Assembly (NCBI RefSeq): GCF_002355275.1 | Contig: NZ_CP023449.1 | Location: 1,218,001-1,282,000, forward strand | Length of the DNA stretch: 64,000 nt | Direction: 5' to 3' | Source of the DNA: Rhizorhabdus dicambivorans | Lineage (GTDB): Bacteria > Pseudomonadota > Alphaproteobacteria > Sphingomonadales > Sphingomonadaceae | Translations under genes and position numbers: made by a program | Part shown: in pieces, positions 9,316 to 17,471 of the stretch | Layout of the letters: each line of letters opens with the position of its first letter | Numbering within the stretch: position 1 is the stretch's first letter | The notes under the pieces: generated by a model | Databases searched by the model: none | Told to the model about the DNA's origin: nothing | Seen by the model: only the letters and a program-made list of their open reading frames with translations

Positions 9316-10523
9316 GCGAATTTTCCCAGTTTGAAGCGCCTCGAGTAGCCTTCGAACGCGCCCTCGATCATCTCGCGGGTCAGGCCATAGGGCTCCATCG
9401 TGTAGCGGTAGCGGCCATAGCGATCGGGCGCGTTGGCCGGATCGGCGAGCCAGGCCTTCATCCGGCCCTCGAAGGCGTCGCTATAGTCGAGCCCCCACGT
9501 GCCATAGGCCTTGCGGACAATCGCGATCGGATCGCGGGTCAGTTTGCGGAAATCGACGTGCAGGATGCGCGGATCGTCCACGAACGGGCTATCGACCGCG
9601 GCTGCCACCGACTGGGCGATCCCCTGCACGAACAGTGGGCCCAGCTCCTTGAAATCCATCTGCCAGTTGGTGATCGCGCCATAGAGGACGGCGGTGATCG
9701 CCATGGTCGAGGGATGGACCTCCGCCGGATCGCGATGCGGCCAGATGCACAGCGCATCGGGATAGGCCTCGAACAGCTCCTTGAGCACGAACTGGTGGTA
9801 GATGCCCTTCACCACCCAATGCTTCGGATCCTGGTTCCATTGCAGATGCTGAAGGAACTGGCGGTGGAAGCCATAGGCCTCCTTCGCGCTGCCCGCCTCC
9901 AGGATCATCGCTAGCGCGGGCAGGCGATGGAGCAGGGTCGGATAGGCGTTCTGGAAATCGAGGGTGAAGATCTCCTCATCCTCGATCAGGCAATGGCCGC
10001 GCTTGTCCCAATAGGGGTGCATGGTCAGAAGCCCCGGCGTCTGCGCGATCAGCCGGTCCAGCTCCTTGCCGGTATATTCGATCCGCTCGGGAACCACCGG
10101 CACTTCGCCGGGGGGCGGGGAAGGGTCATGGGTGTGCCACCACAGCGGCGCGCGGGCCCCGGGGTCCTCGGCCAGCAGCGAATGGATCAGGGTGGTGCCG
10201 GTGCGCGCGAAGCCGATCACGAAGATCGGGCGCTCGATCTTCTCCCCGGCGATGGCGGGGATACGCCTGCGGTCGGCGGCCAGCCGCAGCCGGGTGGCGA
10301 GCAGCTTGCGCAGCTGGAGCTCGACCTCCTCCTTGCGCTCGCCGCCCAGCCTGATCTGGCCGTTGACCCAGGAGACGAGCTTGTCGACGCGCCCTTTCAG
10401 GCCATCGTCGAGCGTGTCGAACGACCCGCTGATGATCTGGGCGCTGTGAAACAGGCGCTCGACGTCGATCGGTGATCCGCCGCCCTCGACGCTGGTCCTG
10501 ACATCGGGTGATCTGCTTCGCAT
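9312..10523 (-). CDS. PAPS-dependent sulfotransferase family protein
   Basis: A 403-residue sulfotransferase of the type often seen in sphingomonads and actinobacteria. The 5'-phosphosulfate-binding loop is [17 protein letters not shown] (~101-117); an acidic stretch [12 protein letters not shown] and the later [13 protein letters not shown] contribute to the 3'-phosphate site region. It would transfer sulfate from PAPS to a hydroxyl of an unknown acceptor. It is the first gene of an operon with cysD, cysNC and cysQ, all overlapping by a few bases, which makes a self-contained sulfation unit. The start at 10,523 has GAGGA upstream. Two inverted repeats lie in the leader (10,581 and 10,703). 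Confidence 0.85.
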   Translation of the reverse strand: MRSRSPDVRTSVEGGGSPIDVERLFHSAQIISGSFDTLDDGLKGRVDKLVSWVNGQIRLGGERKEEVELQLRKLLATRLRLAADRRRIPAIAGEKIERPIFVIGFARTGTTLIHSLLAEDPGARAPLWWHTHDPSPPPGEVPVVPERIEYTGKELDRLIAQTPGLLTMHPYWDKRGHCLIEDEEIFTLDFQNAYPTLLHRLPALAMILEAGSAKEAYGFHRQFLQHLQWNQDPKHWVVKGIYHQFVLKELFEAYPDALCIWPHRDPAEVHPSTMAITAVLYGAITNWQMDFKELGPLFVQGIAQSVAAAVDSPFVDDPRILHVDFRKLTRDPIAIVRKAYGTWGLDYSDAFEGRMKAWLADPANAPDRYGRYRYTMEPYGLTREMIEGAFEGYSRRFKLGKFA

Positions 10524-10580
10524 CGTCCGGCATCCTCGCCTTGCCGGCCGGGCTGCCGCCGGCCGTTGATTCGCTTATAG

Positions 10581-10598
10581 GAAACTTCACCTAGTTTC
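10581..10598. promoter_or_regulatory. Inverted repeat upstream of the sulfotransferase operon
   Basis: A perfect 6-6-6 dyad, GAAACT-TCACCT-AGTTTC, lies 58 bases upstream of the sulfotransferase start in an A/T-richer leader. Its position and symmetry suggest an operator, possibly for the MarR-type protein encoded just upstream; the pairing of regulator and site is inference. Confidence 0.4.
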
Positions 10599-10702
10599 TC
10601 AATTGAGCGGCAAAAACGTCGGACAGTCCATCGTATATGTGAACGAATATGCAATATGCAGGGAGATATAAGCGGCTGACCAAGGGATTTCAGTTCCAAT
10701 AA

Positions 10703-10718
10703 AAGAACGTTTGTTCTT
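10703..10718. promoter_or_regulatory. Inverted repeat at the 3' end of the marR-type gene
   Basis: A perfect dyad AAGAAC-GTTT-GTTCTT overlaps the stop codon of the MarR-type gene, about 180 bases upstream of the sulfotransferase start. The arms are A/T-rich, unlike a rho-independent terminator, so an operator is the better reading. It could serve the sulfation operon. Confidence 0.35.
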
Positions 10719-11475
10719 AATTATCTCTCTCGTCCGCGTCGATCAGCGCCTGTGCGGTCTGCAATCCGTCCATCATCACCCGATAGTCCCGCTCGGACAG
10801 GTCCATCGGCCACATGATGTGGGGCGAATGGCGGTCGAGCTCGACCAGCCGTCGGAGCAGGGCGACGCCGCTAGCGGTCAGCTGGACCAGCATGCCGCGC
10901 CGGTCGTCGGGATTGGGGACGCGTTCGATCAGGCCGAGCGCGAGCAGCCGTTCGAGCCGCTTGGCGACCCCGGCCAGTGAGATCACGAAATGCCGCTTGA
11001 GCGCGGTCGGCGCCAGCGCGTGCGGCGGCCCCGCGCGGAACAGAGTATCGAGCACCAGTACCTCGCCCGCGCTCAGCCCCTCGCTGGCGGCGGTCCGGGC
11101 CAGTCCGGCCTCGATGCTGCGCGCGAGCCGCAGCAGCCGCACCGTCATCATATAGGCGCGGGTCAGTTCGCGGTCGTAGCCGGTCGACCAACGCTCCATC
11201 GCCTCGTCGAGTTCGGGCTCCTGCGCTGCGGGAACGGGGTGGGTGTCACCGGCGACGCGGAATGCGGGGCCGGGGCGCAGCCGCCGGTCGGGCGACCAGG
11301 CGAGCACCCCGGCCTCCACCAGTTCGCCCACCCGCCGCGCGGCGGAGGATTTGCTGGCATAGCCCCATAGGCGGGCGAGCCCGGCCATCGACGGAATGGT
11401 GCCGTGGCGGGCGTGATGCGCCTCGATCGCCCTTTGGCTCTCGTCGATATGCGGTGCGACCGCCCTGCGTCCCAT
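10717..11475 (-). CDS. Transcription regulator: LexA-like winged helix fused to MarR domain
   Basis: A 252-residue protein, longer than a normal MarR regulator (~140-160). Residues ~10-75 match the LexA-type winged helix pattern (HHARHGTIPSMAGLARLWGY, then SSAARRVGELVEAGVL). Residues ~95-245 form a MarR domain with the recognition region HFVISLAGVAKRLERL and the wing RVPNPDDRRGMLVQLT. The protein therefore carries two predicted DNA-binding winged helices. It follows two acyl-CoA dehydrogenase genes on the same strand with a 32-base gap and precedes the sulfation operon. It probably controls one or both in response to a small aromatic or acyl ligand, as MarR proteins do; the ligand is unknown. 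Confidence 0.75.
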   Translation of the reverse strand: MGRRAVAPHIDESQRAIEAHHARHGTIPSMAGLARLWGYASKSSAARRVGELVEAGVLAWSPDRRLRPGPAFRVAGDTHPVPAAQEPELDEAMERWSTGYDRELTRAYMMTVRLLRLARSIEAGLARTAASEGLSAGEVLVLDTLFRAGPPHALAPTALKRHFVISLAGVAKRLERLLALGLIERVPNPDDRRGMLVQLTASGVALLRRLVELDRHSPHIMWPMDLSERDYRVMMDGLQTAQALIDADERDN

Positions 11476-11507
11476 CCGCCTATATTGGCCTCGCCGAGGC
11501 CGCGATG

Positions 11508-12635
11508 CTAGGCGAAGATGCTGTCGCCGAAGCGCTCGGTGTGGCGGATCAGGTCGCCATATTGCTTTTCGAGGCTCATCAGCCGGCGGAAATAATGGCT
11601 GACCGCATATTCGTCGGTCAGGCCATAGCCGCCATGGACCTGGATGCCGTTGCGCGAGACCAGCTGGCCGGCCTCGCCGATGACGATCCGCGCGGCGGAG
11701 AGGGCGGCGGCGCGCTCGGCGGCGGGCTTATCGCCAGTGGCGATCGCATGGTAGAGCATCGAGCGCGCCTGGTGCGTCGCCACGAACATGTCGGCCGATA
11801 TGTGCTGGATCGCCTGGAAGGAGCCGATCGCGACGCCGAACTGCTTGCGCTCCTTCGCATAGTCGCCGCAGATGCGGATGCAGGCCTCCATCGCCCCCAC
11901 CGCCTGCGCCATCAGCGCAACGCTGGCGCGATGGATCGCCTCGTCGAGCACCGCTTCGCCGCTATTGCCGCCAACCAGCAGCGCGCTGGCGGGCAGGCGG
12001 ACGTCGGTGAGCCGGATATCGGCGGCGCGGGTGCCGTCGATCAGCGGATAATGGTCCGCCTGCACGCCCTCGGCCTCGGCCCGGACAAGGAACAGCGCGA
12101 CGCCGTCCTCCCCCTCGATGCGCGCCGAGACGATCAGTCGCGCCGCGCTTGCCGCGTCGGCCACCATCAGCTTGGCGCCCGACAGGCTGAAGCCGTCGGC
12201 GGTCCGCCGCGCGGTCGCGGCCACCGCGCCGGTGGCGAGGGGATCGGCGCCCGGCTCCTGATGGGCGAGTGCGATGCGCAAGGCGCCGGTGGCGATCTCG
12301 CCCATCAGCTCGGCGGCGGCACTTTCGTCGGCGGCGTGCTTCAATATCTGGGTCGCGAGCACCACCGAACTGACATAGGGCTCGGTCGCCAGCGCTTTGC
12401 CGAGGGCGATGTTGAGCAGCGCGACATCCTCGACGCTGCCGTCCAGTCCGCCCGCCGCCTCCGGCAGGGGCAGCGCCAGCCAGCCGAGCTCGGCGAACTG
12501 CGCCCAGCGGGCCTCGTCGAAGCCGAGCGCATTGTGGCGCTGTTCGCGCCAATATTCGACGCCCGCGCTGTCGGCCAGCAGCCGTTCGGCGCTGTCGAGC
12601 AGCATCGTCTGAATGTCGGACTTGGCGAAATCCAT
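11508..12635 (-). CDS. Acyl-CoA dehydrogenase (heteromeric-type partner A)
   Basis: A 375-residue flavoprotein of the acyl-CoA dehydrogenase family, taken from the ATG at 12,635, where MDFAKSDIQTMLLDSAERL gives a normal N terminus and TGAGGA precedes; the frame runs upstream into non-homologous sequence. Family segments include the central FAD/substrate region (LSGAKLMVADAASAARLI) and the C-terminal helices with QAIQHISADMFV and GIQVHGGYGLTDEY. The last residues lack the EGT-type catalytic motif of short-chain enzymes. It is ten bases downstream of a second dehydrogenase. Such side-by-side pairs often form heterotetramers acting on CoA esters of steroid or terpenoid side chains; use of that substrate here is inference. 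Confidence 0.85.
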   Translation of the reverse strand: MDFAKSDIQTMLLDSAERLLADSAGVEYWREQRHNALGFDEARWAQFAELGWLALPLPEAAGGLDGSVEDVALLNIALGKALATEPYVSSVVLATQILKHAADESAAAELMGEIATGALRIALAHQEPGADPLATGAVAATARRTADGFSLSGAKLMVADAASAARLIVSARIEGEDGVALFLVRAEAEGVQADHYPLIDGTRAADIRLTDVRLPASALLVGGNSGEAVLDEAIHRASVALMAQAVGAMEACIRICGDYAKERKQFGVAIGSFQAIQHISADMFVATHQARSMLYHAIATGDKPAAERAAALSAARIVIGEAGQLVSRNGIQVHGGYGLTDEYAVSHYFRRLMSLEKQYGDLIRHTERFGDSIFA

Positions 12636-12645
12636 TTGGCGATCC

Positions 12646-13845
12646 TCAGAGTCCGTAGGCCAGCTTGGCGAGGATGTTCTTCTGCACCTGCTTGGAGCCG
12701 CCATAGATGGTGGCGGCGCGCGCGATCAGGGCGATGGTGGTGCGGCCGGGCGCATAGTCGGGCCAGTCGGCGCTCGGCGTGGGGGCATCCGGGGTCGGCT
12801 CATAGTAGCGCAGCGACTTGGCGCCGAGCGCGTCGACCTGGAGCATGGTGATCTCCTGCTGCAGCTCGGACCCGCGTATCTTCAGCACCGAGGCGGCGGC
12901 TGCCTCGGGGAAGCCGGTCTCCTCATGCGCCAGTACCCGCAGCACCGACCATTCGAGCGCCAGCAGATCGGCCTGCACCCGGGCGAAGCGGGCGCGGAAG
13001 GCGGGATCGTCACACACCCGCCGGCCGCCCACGGTCTCACCCCGGGCGATCTCCTTCGCCCGATCCAGTTCCCGCTTGCTCCAGTAGATGAAGCTGGAGG
13101 TGGTGCGTTCATGCTCCAGCAGGAATTTGGCGTAGGTCCAGCCCATGCCGGGCTCGCCCACCAGCTGGTCGGCCGGCACCTCGACATTGTCGAGGAACAC
13201 CTCGCAGAGATGCGCCTCGCCGTTGATCTGCGGGATCTGCCGCACGGTGACGCCGGGGCTGTCCATGTTGATGATGAGGAAGGAGATGCCGCGCTGTGGC
13301 TTCACATTCTTGTCGGTGCGCACCAGGAAGAAGCCCCAGCGGGCATGTGCCGCGCCGCTGGTCCAGATTTTCTGGCCGTTGACGATATATTTGTCGCCCT
13401 GCAGTTCGGCCGAGGTGCGCAGCGAGGCGAGGTCGGATCCGGATCCCGGCTCGGAGAAGCCCTGCGCCCAATAGGTCTCGCCATTGCGGATCATCGGCAT
13501 GAAGTGCTCGCGTTGCGCGGGCGAACCGAAGGTGTAGAGCACCGGCCCCAGCATATGGGTGCCGCCCCAGTCGAATTCCGGCGCGTCGGCGGCGTAGAGT
13601 TCCTCGTTGAAGATGAACAGCTGCTGCGGGGTCCAGCCGCAGCCGCCATGCTCGACCGGCCAGTGCGCGACGGCGCGGCCATGGCGGTTCAGGATGCGCA
13701 TCCATTCCTGCTGGTCCGCGATGGTCGCATTGTTCATGATCTTGGTGCGTTGGCGCGCCTTCATCTCGGGCGGTAGCACCTCGGCGATGAAGGCCCGGAT
13801 TTCCTGGCGGAACCTGTCCAGTTCCGGATCGTGCAGCAGTTCCAT
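12646..13845 (-). CDS. Acyl-CoA dehydrogenase (heteromeric-type partner B)
   Basis: A 399-residue acyl-CoA dehydrogenase. The N-terminal helical domain starts MELLHDPELDRFRQEIRAF; the FAD-binding middle has WAQGFSEPGSGSDLASLRT and NGQKIWTSGAAHARWGFF, both typical. The C terminus reads YGGSKQVQKNILAKLAYGL, where Gly replaces the Glu of the usual YEGT site, as in the FadE-type enzymes that work in heteromeric pairs. It is the first gene of the reverse operon with partner A and the MarR-type regulator. A divergent SDR gene starts about 150 bases away, and the two share a promoter region. Confidence 0.88.
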   Translation of the reverse strand: MELLHDPELDRFRQEIRAFIAEVLPPEMKARQRTKIMNNATIADQQEWMRILNRHGRAVAHWPVEHGGCGWTPQQLFIFNEELYAADAPEFDWGGTHMLGPVLYTFGSPAQREHFMPMIRNGETYWAQGFSEPGSGSDLASLRTSAELQGDKYIVNGQKIWTSGAAHARWGFFLVRTDKNVKPQRGISFLIINMDSPGVTVRQIPQINGEAHLCEVFLDNVEVPADQLVGEPGMGWTYAKFLLEHERTTSSFIYWSKRELDRAKEIARGETVGGRRVCDDPAFRARFARVQADLLALEWSVLRVLAHEETGFPEAAAASVLKIRGSELQQEITMLQVDALGAKSLRYYEPTPDAPTPSADWPDYAPGRTTIALIARAATIYGGSKQVQKNILAKLAYGL

Positions 13846-13962
13846 CGAAAGTCCCCGGCGTGCTGGACGCGAACAATATCGCTCAATCCATGGCGCCGGC
13901 TCCGGCGAGGCGCAAGCAGGGGGAAGCTCCCATCACCAGTGCGATGGAGCAGGGCGCGCGGT

Positions 13963-13991
13963 TTGACAGGGCGGCGTCGCGGCGATGCTAT
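13963..13991 (+). promoter_or_regulatory. Sigma-70-like promoter of a leaderless SDR gene
   Basis: TTGACA at 13,963-13,968 and TGCTAT at 13,986-13,991 are separated by exactly 17 bases. Transcription would begin about seven bases later, at or next to the A of the ATG at 13,998, so the message would have no leader. No Shine-Dalgarno-like sequence is seen before this ATG, which agrees with that reading. Confidence 0.55.
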
Positions 13992-13997
13992 GTCGGC

Positions 13998-14756
13998 ATG
14001 GAGAATGCCGATAGCCTGATCTGGATTTCGGGTGCGACCGAGGGAATCGGCCTCGGCCTGTCGCGCAATATCCCTTATGCGGACGCGCGGGTTATCAACC
14101 TGTCGCGCCGCGCCCATCCCGCGATCGAAAGCGTCCCTCTCGACCTTGCCGAGCCGGAAAGCTGGGCGACGGTGGAGGCGCATTTCCGCTCGACGCTCGC
14201 CGGCTTTCGGGGGCGGCGCGCGATCTTCATCCAGAATGCGCATCTCAAGGGGCTCACCGGTTTCGCGGGCGAGGTCCCTGTCGAGGATTATGCCCGCGAC
14301 ATCACCGCCAACATGACCGCGCCGATCCGGCTCGGCGAAGCCTTCCTGCGCGCGGTGATCGACAGCGGTTTCGGGGGCGAGGCGGGGCTGGTGATGATGT
14401 CCTCGGCCTCGGCCCGGTCGCCCTATGAAGGGCAGTCTGTATATTGCGCGGGCAAGGCGGCCCTGGAGATGTGGGTCCGGGTGGTGCGGCGCGAACTGGC
14501 GCAGCGCGGGCGCGACCATATCTGGGTGACGGCGGTACGCCCCGGCTTCGTCGATACCGGGCTCACCCGCCATGTCGCGGCGATGGCCGATCGCGACTAT
14601 CCGGTCGCGTCGATGCTCCGCGGGCAGATCGAGCGTGGCGAAGGGGTGATGGATGTCGACACCGCCGCGCGGCATATCTGGGCGGCGCTGCCGACCGACC
14701 GGTCGCTGCTGCTGTTCGGCGAGCAGGTTCAGGTCGATCGCGGGAGCGCGACATGA
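13998..14756 (+). CDS. Short-chain dehydrogenase/reductase
   Basis: About 252 residues from the ATG at 13,998 (MENADSLIWISGATEGIG). Longer frames begin at 13,860 and 13,944, but the Rossmann loop sits at residues ~10-16 with this start, as in the family, and a good promoter points to this ATG. Catalytic residues are visible: Ser in MMSSASARSP and the YxxxK pair in VYCAGKAAL. The dinucleotide loop is SGATEGIG. It probably oxidises or reduces an alcohol or ketone in the surrounding catabolic pathway. It is divergent from the paired acyl-CoA dehydrogenases and convergent with the GMC oxidoreductase. Confidence 0.82.
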   Translation: MENADSLIWISGATEGIGLGLSRNIPYADARVINLSRRAHPAIESVPLDLAEPESWATVEAHFRSTLAGFRGRRAIFIQNAHLKGLTGFAGEVPVEDYARDITANMTAPIRLGEAFLRAVIDSGFGGEAGLVMMSSASARSPYEGQSVYCAGKAALEMWVRVVRRELAQRGRDHIWVTAVRPGFVDTGLTRHVAAMADRDYPVASMLRGQIERGEGVMDVDTAARHIWAALPTDRSLLLFGEQVQVDRGSAT

Positions 14757-14818
14757 GCGATTTTCGGTCGCGAGCCGTGCCGCCTTCGTCACTGGCGGAG
14801 TGAGCGGTTCGTTAGAAC

Positions 14819-16495
14819 CTAGCGCGCATCGAGCAGGATCAGGTCTGATGCCTTCTCCGCGATCATCACCGTCGCGGCGTGGGTGTTGCCGGAGACGATG
14901 TTGGGCATCACCGAGGCGTCGACCACGCGCAGTCTCTCGACGCCGTTGACTTGGAGGGTGGGGGAGACCACCGCGTCGGGCCCGACGCCCATCGCGCAGG
15001 TGCAGCTCTGGTGATAGCCGGTCGACCCGCTCGCCCGCGCGAAGGCGAGCAGCGCCTCATGGCTGTCGGCCTCGGCGCCGGGTGTCAGCTCATGGTCGAA
15101 ATAGGGGGCGAGCGCCGGGCTGTGCATGATCCGCCGCGCCCAGACCAGCGATCCCACCTGGGCGCGCTGATCGGCTTCGTCCGCGAGGTAGTTTGGCTTG
15201 ATCGCGGGATGATCGCGATAGTCGGGCGTGGTGATGTGGATCGACCCGCGCGAGCGCGGCCGCATCACATAGCCGCCCACCGTCATGCCCGGCTCGCGCT
15301 CCATCGACATGGTGCCATGCTTGGCGAGGCCGACGAAATCGACCGTCGCCGGGCTGGCGAAGAATTGGATGTCGGGCAGGTCGAGCGCCGGATCGGACTT
15401 GAGGAAGGCGGTGAGGTTCGATCCGCCAAGCGCGAGCAGGCCGCTCCGCCCGAAGGCGTAACGCAGCATCTGCCCGGCGAGGCGGACGCCGCGCGACAGT
15501 TCGTTGAAGCCGGCGCTGCCCGGCTTCATCCGCGCGCGCACCATCGAGGCGTAATGGTCCTGGAGGTTCTCGCCCACCCTGGGGCTGTCGGCGACAACCT
15601 CGATGCCCAGCGCCCGCAGCCGCTCGCCGCTTCCGATTCCGGACAGTTCGAGCATCTGGGGTGAGTTGATCGCGCCGCCCGACAGGATCACCTCGCGCCG
15701 CGCGCGGACCTGCCTGCGGACCCCGCCATGCACATATTCGACGCCGACCGCCTTCTTCCCCTCGAACAGGATGCGGGTGGCATGGGCGCGGATCACCACC
15801 TCCAGATTGGAGCGCTTCATCGCGGGATGGAGATAGGCGACCGCCGCCGATACGCGCACGCCGTTACGGGTGTTCAGGCGGACGCGGGCAACGCCCTCGC
15901 GCGTGGTGCCGTTCAGATCGTCAGCGACGGGGGCGCCGGCCTCCTCGAAGGCCCTGGTCATCACGTCGAGCATCGGATGCTTCATCGGCACGTCGCTGAC
16001 GTGGAGCGGCCCCGGCTGCGCCTCGCTGATCTGGCCTTCGCCATGCTGATGCTCGATGCGGCGGAAATAGGGCTCGACATCGTCCCACGACCAGCCTTCG
16101 CAGCCCAGTTGCCGCCAGCCCTGATAATCCTCGGGCAGGCCGCGCACCCACAGCATGCCGTTGATCGAGGAGGAGCCGCCCAGCACCTTGCCGCGCGGGA
16201 AGCTGTGCTGCCGCCCCTCGGTGCCGGGATCGGGATCGGTCATGTAGTTCCAGTTGACCTTGGGGTCCTTCAGCATCCGCGTGAAGCCGGCGGGCATGTG
16301 GATGTTGATGTCGGCGATGGCCTGGGCCGGATCGAGCAGGTTGCGGCTCGGCCGGTCGTCGGCGCCGGCCTCGAGCACCACCACCTTGTGGCGACCGTCG
16401 GCGCTCAGCCGGTTGGCGAGCACGCAGCCCGCCGATCCGGCGCCGATGATCACATAATCGGCCTCGCCGCCGTCCTCTATGCGCCCGCCCGCCAT
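14819..16495 (-). CDS. GMC-family FAD oxidoreductase (choline dehydrogenase-like)
   Basis: A 558-residue flavoprotein of the glucose-methanol-choline family. It starts with the FAD loop [17 protein letters not shown], has the GMC signature region [20 protein letters not shown] (~98-117) and a second one near [19 protein letters not shown]. The C terminus carries the paired catalytic region with [11 protein letters not shown] and [12 protein letters not shown], supplying His and Asn. It oxidises a primary or secondary alcohol, substrate unknown. There is no signal peptide. It is transcribed away from the SDR-sulfatase operon, across 168 bases, which suggests oxidation of the alcohol freed by the sulfatase. 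Confidence 0.9.
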   Translation of the reverse strand: MAGGRIEDGGEADYVIIGAGSAGCVLANRLSADGRHKVVVLEAGADDRPSRNLLDPAQAIADINIHMPAGFTRMLKDPKVNWNYMTDPDPGTEGRQHSFPRGKVLGGSSSINGMLWVRGLPEDYQGWRQLGCEGWSWDDVEPYFRRIEHQHGEGQISEAQPGPLHVSDVPMKHPMLDVMTRAFEEAGAPVADDLNGTTREGVARVRLNTRNGVRVSAAVAYLHPAMKRSNLEVVIRAHATRILFEGKKAVGVEYVHGGVRRQVRARREVILSGGAINSPQMLELSGIGSGERLRALGIEVVADSPRVGENLQDHYASMVRARMKPGSAGFNELSRGVRLAGQMLRYAFGRSGLLALGGSNLTAFLKSDPALDLPDIQFFASPATVDFVGLAKHGTMSMEREPGMTVGGYVMRPRSRGSIHITTPDYRDHPAIKPNYLADEADQRAQVGSLVWARRIMHSPALAPYFDHELTPGAEADSHEALLAFARASGSTGYHQSCTCAMGVGPDAVVSPTLQVNGVERLRVVDASVMPNIVSGNTHAATVMIAEKASDLILLDAR

Positions 16496-16663
16496 CGTCC
16501 GTCTCCTGTGTCGGTTCGCCGATGTGCCGTGCGATCGGGGCCGGGCTCAAGCAGATTGCCGCGCGCGGCTGCGGACATCGCCAATATGATGGATGCGCAA
16601 GGGGGATCGGTAACCGGCCCGGTCGAGGGCTATGTCGGTCGCATTGCAGAAGAAGAGGATAAG

Positions 16664-17464
16664 ATGACGGCGCTTTTTTCGCTGGAGGGGCGGACCGCGA
16701 TGGTCACGGGCGCGTCGCGTGGGCTGGGCCGCGCCATCGCGCTGGGGCTGGCCGATGCCGGCGCTTCGCTGATCCTGGCCGCGCGCGACGAGCAAAAGCT
16801 CGGCGAGGTCGCCGACGAGGTTCGGGCGCGGGGGCGCGAGGCGCGGGTGATCGCATTCGACCTCGCCAGTCCGGCCTCGGTCGAGGCCGCCGCCGGCCGG
16901 CTGGTCGCGGAAGGCGCGCCGATCGATATCCTCGTCAACAATGGCGGCATCGCCGAATGGGGACCGCTGCACGGTTCGAAACTCGACCATTGGGAACGGA
17001 CCTTCGACGTCAATGTCTCGGCGATCTACCTGCTCTGCCGCGAGCTTTCGAAGCATATGGTCGCCCAGCAATGGGGGCGGATCATAAACTTCGCCTCCTA
17101 TGTCGCCGACAGGGGGCGGCCCAACCTGTCGGCCTATGTCGCCAGCAAGCATGCGGTGCTGGGCCTGACCCGCGCAGTCGCCGCCGATCTGGCGCCGCAC
17201 GGCGTCACCTGCAACGTGATCGCTCCGGGCATCTTCCATACCGACATGTCCGCGCCCACCGCCGGCCACCCGCAGCGCGCCAAGATCTTCCGCGACACGA
17301 TCGCGATCGGCCGCTTTGGCGATCCGGCCGAGATTGTCGGCCCGGTCCAGTTCCTCGCTTCCGAAGCCTCGCGCTACGTCACTGGCCATATGCTGCCGGT
17401 CGACGGCGGCATCGCGAACATATTGTCGCTGCCGGTCGTCGTCGAAGGCGGATCGCTGGACTGA
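16664..17464 (+). CDS. Short-chain dehydrogenase/reductase
   Basis: About 266 residues from the ATG at 16,664, preceded by AGAAGAGGA; an in-frame extension upstream is unrelated sequence antisense to the GMC gene. Classical SDR features are TGASRGLG (NAD(P) loop), NNGG, Ser in INFASYV and the YVASK catalytic pair. The C terminus has PVDGGIAN as in FabG-type proteins. It is the first gene of a long forward operon with the sulfatase seven bases downstream. It likely handles an alcohol/ketone step after desulfation; the substrate is unknown. Confidence 0.85.
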   Translation: MTALFSLEGRTAMVTGASRGLGRAIALGLADAGASLILAARDEQKLGEVADEVRARGREARVIAFDLASPASVEAAAGRLVAEGAPIDILVNNGGIAEWGPLHGSKLDHWERTFDVNVSAIYLLCRELSKHMVAQQWGRIINFASYVADRGRPNLSAYVASKHAVLGLTRAVAADLAPHGVTCNVIAPGIFHTDMSAPTAGHPQRAKIFRDTIAIGRFGDPAEIVGPVQFLASEASRYVTGHMLPVDGGIANILSLPVVVEGGSLD

Positions 17465-17471
17465 GGGCGCG

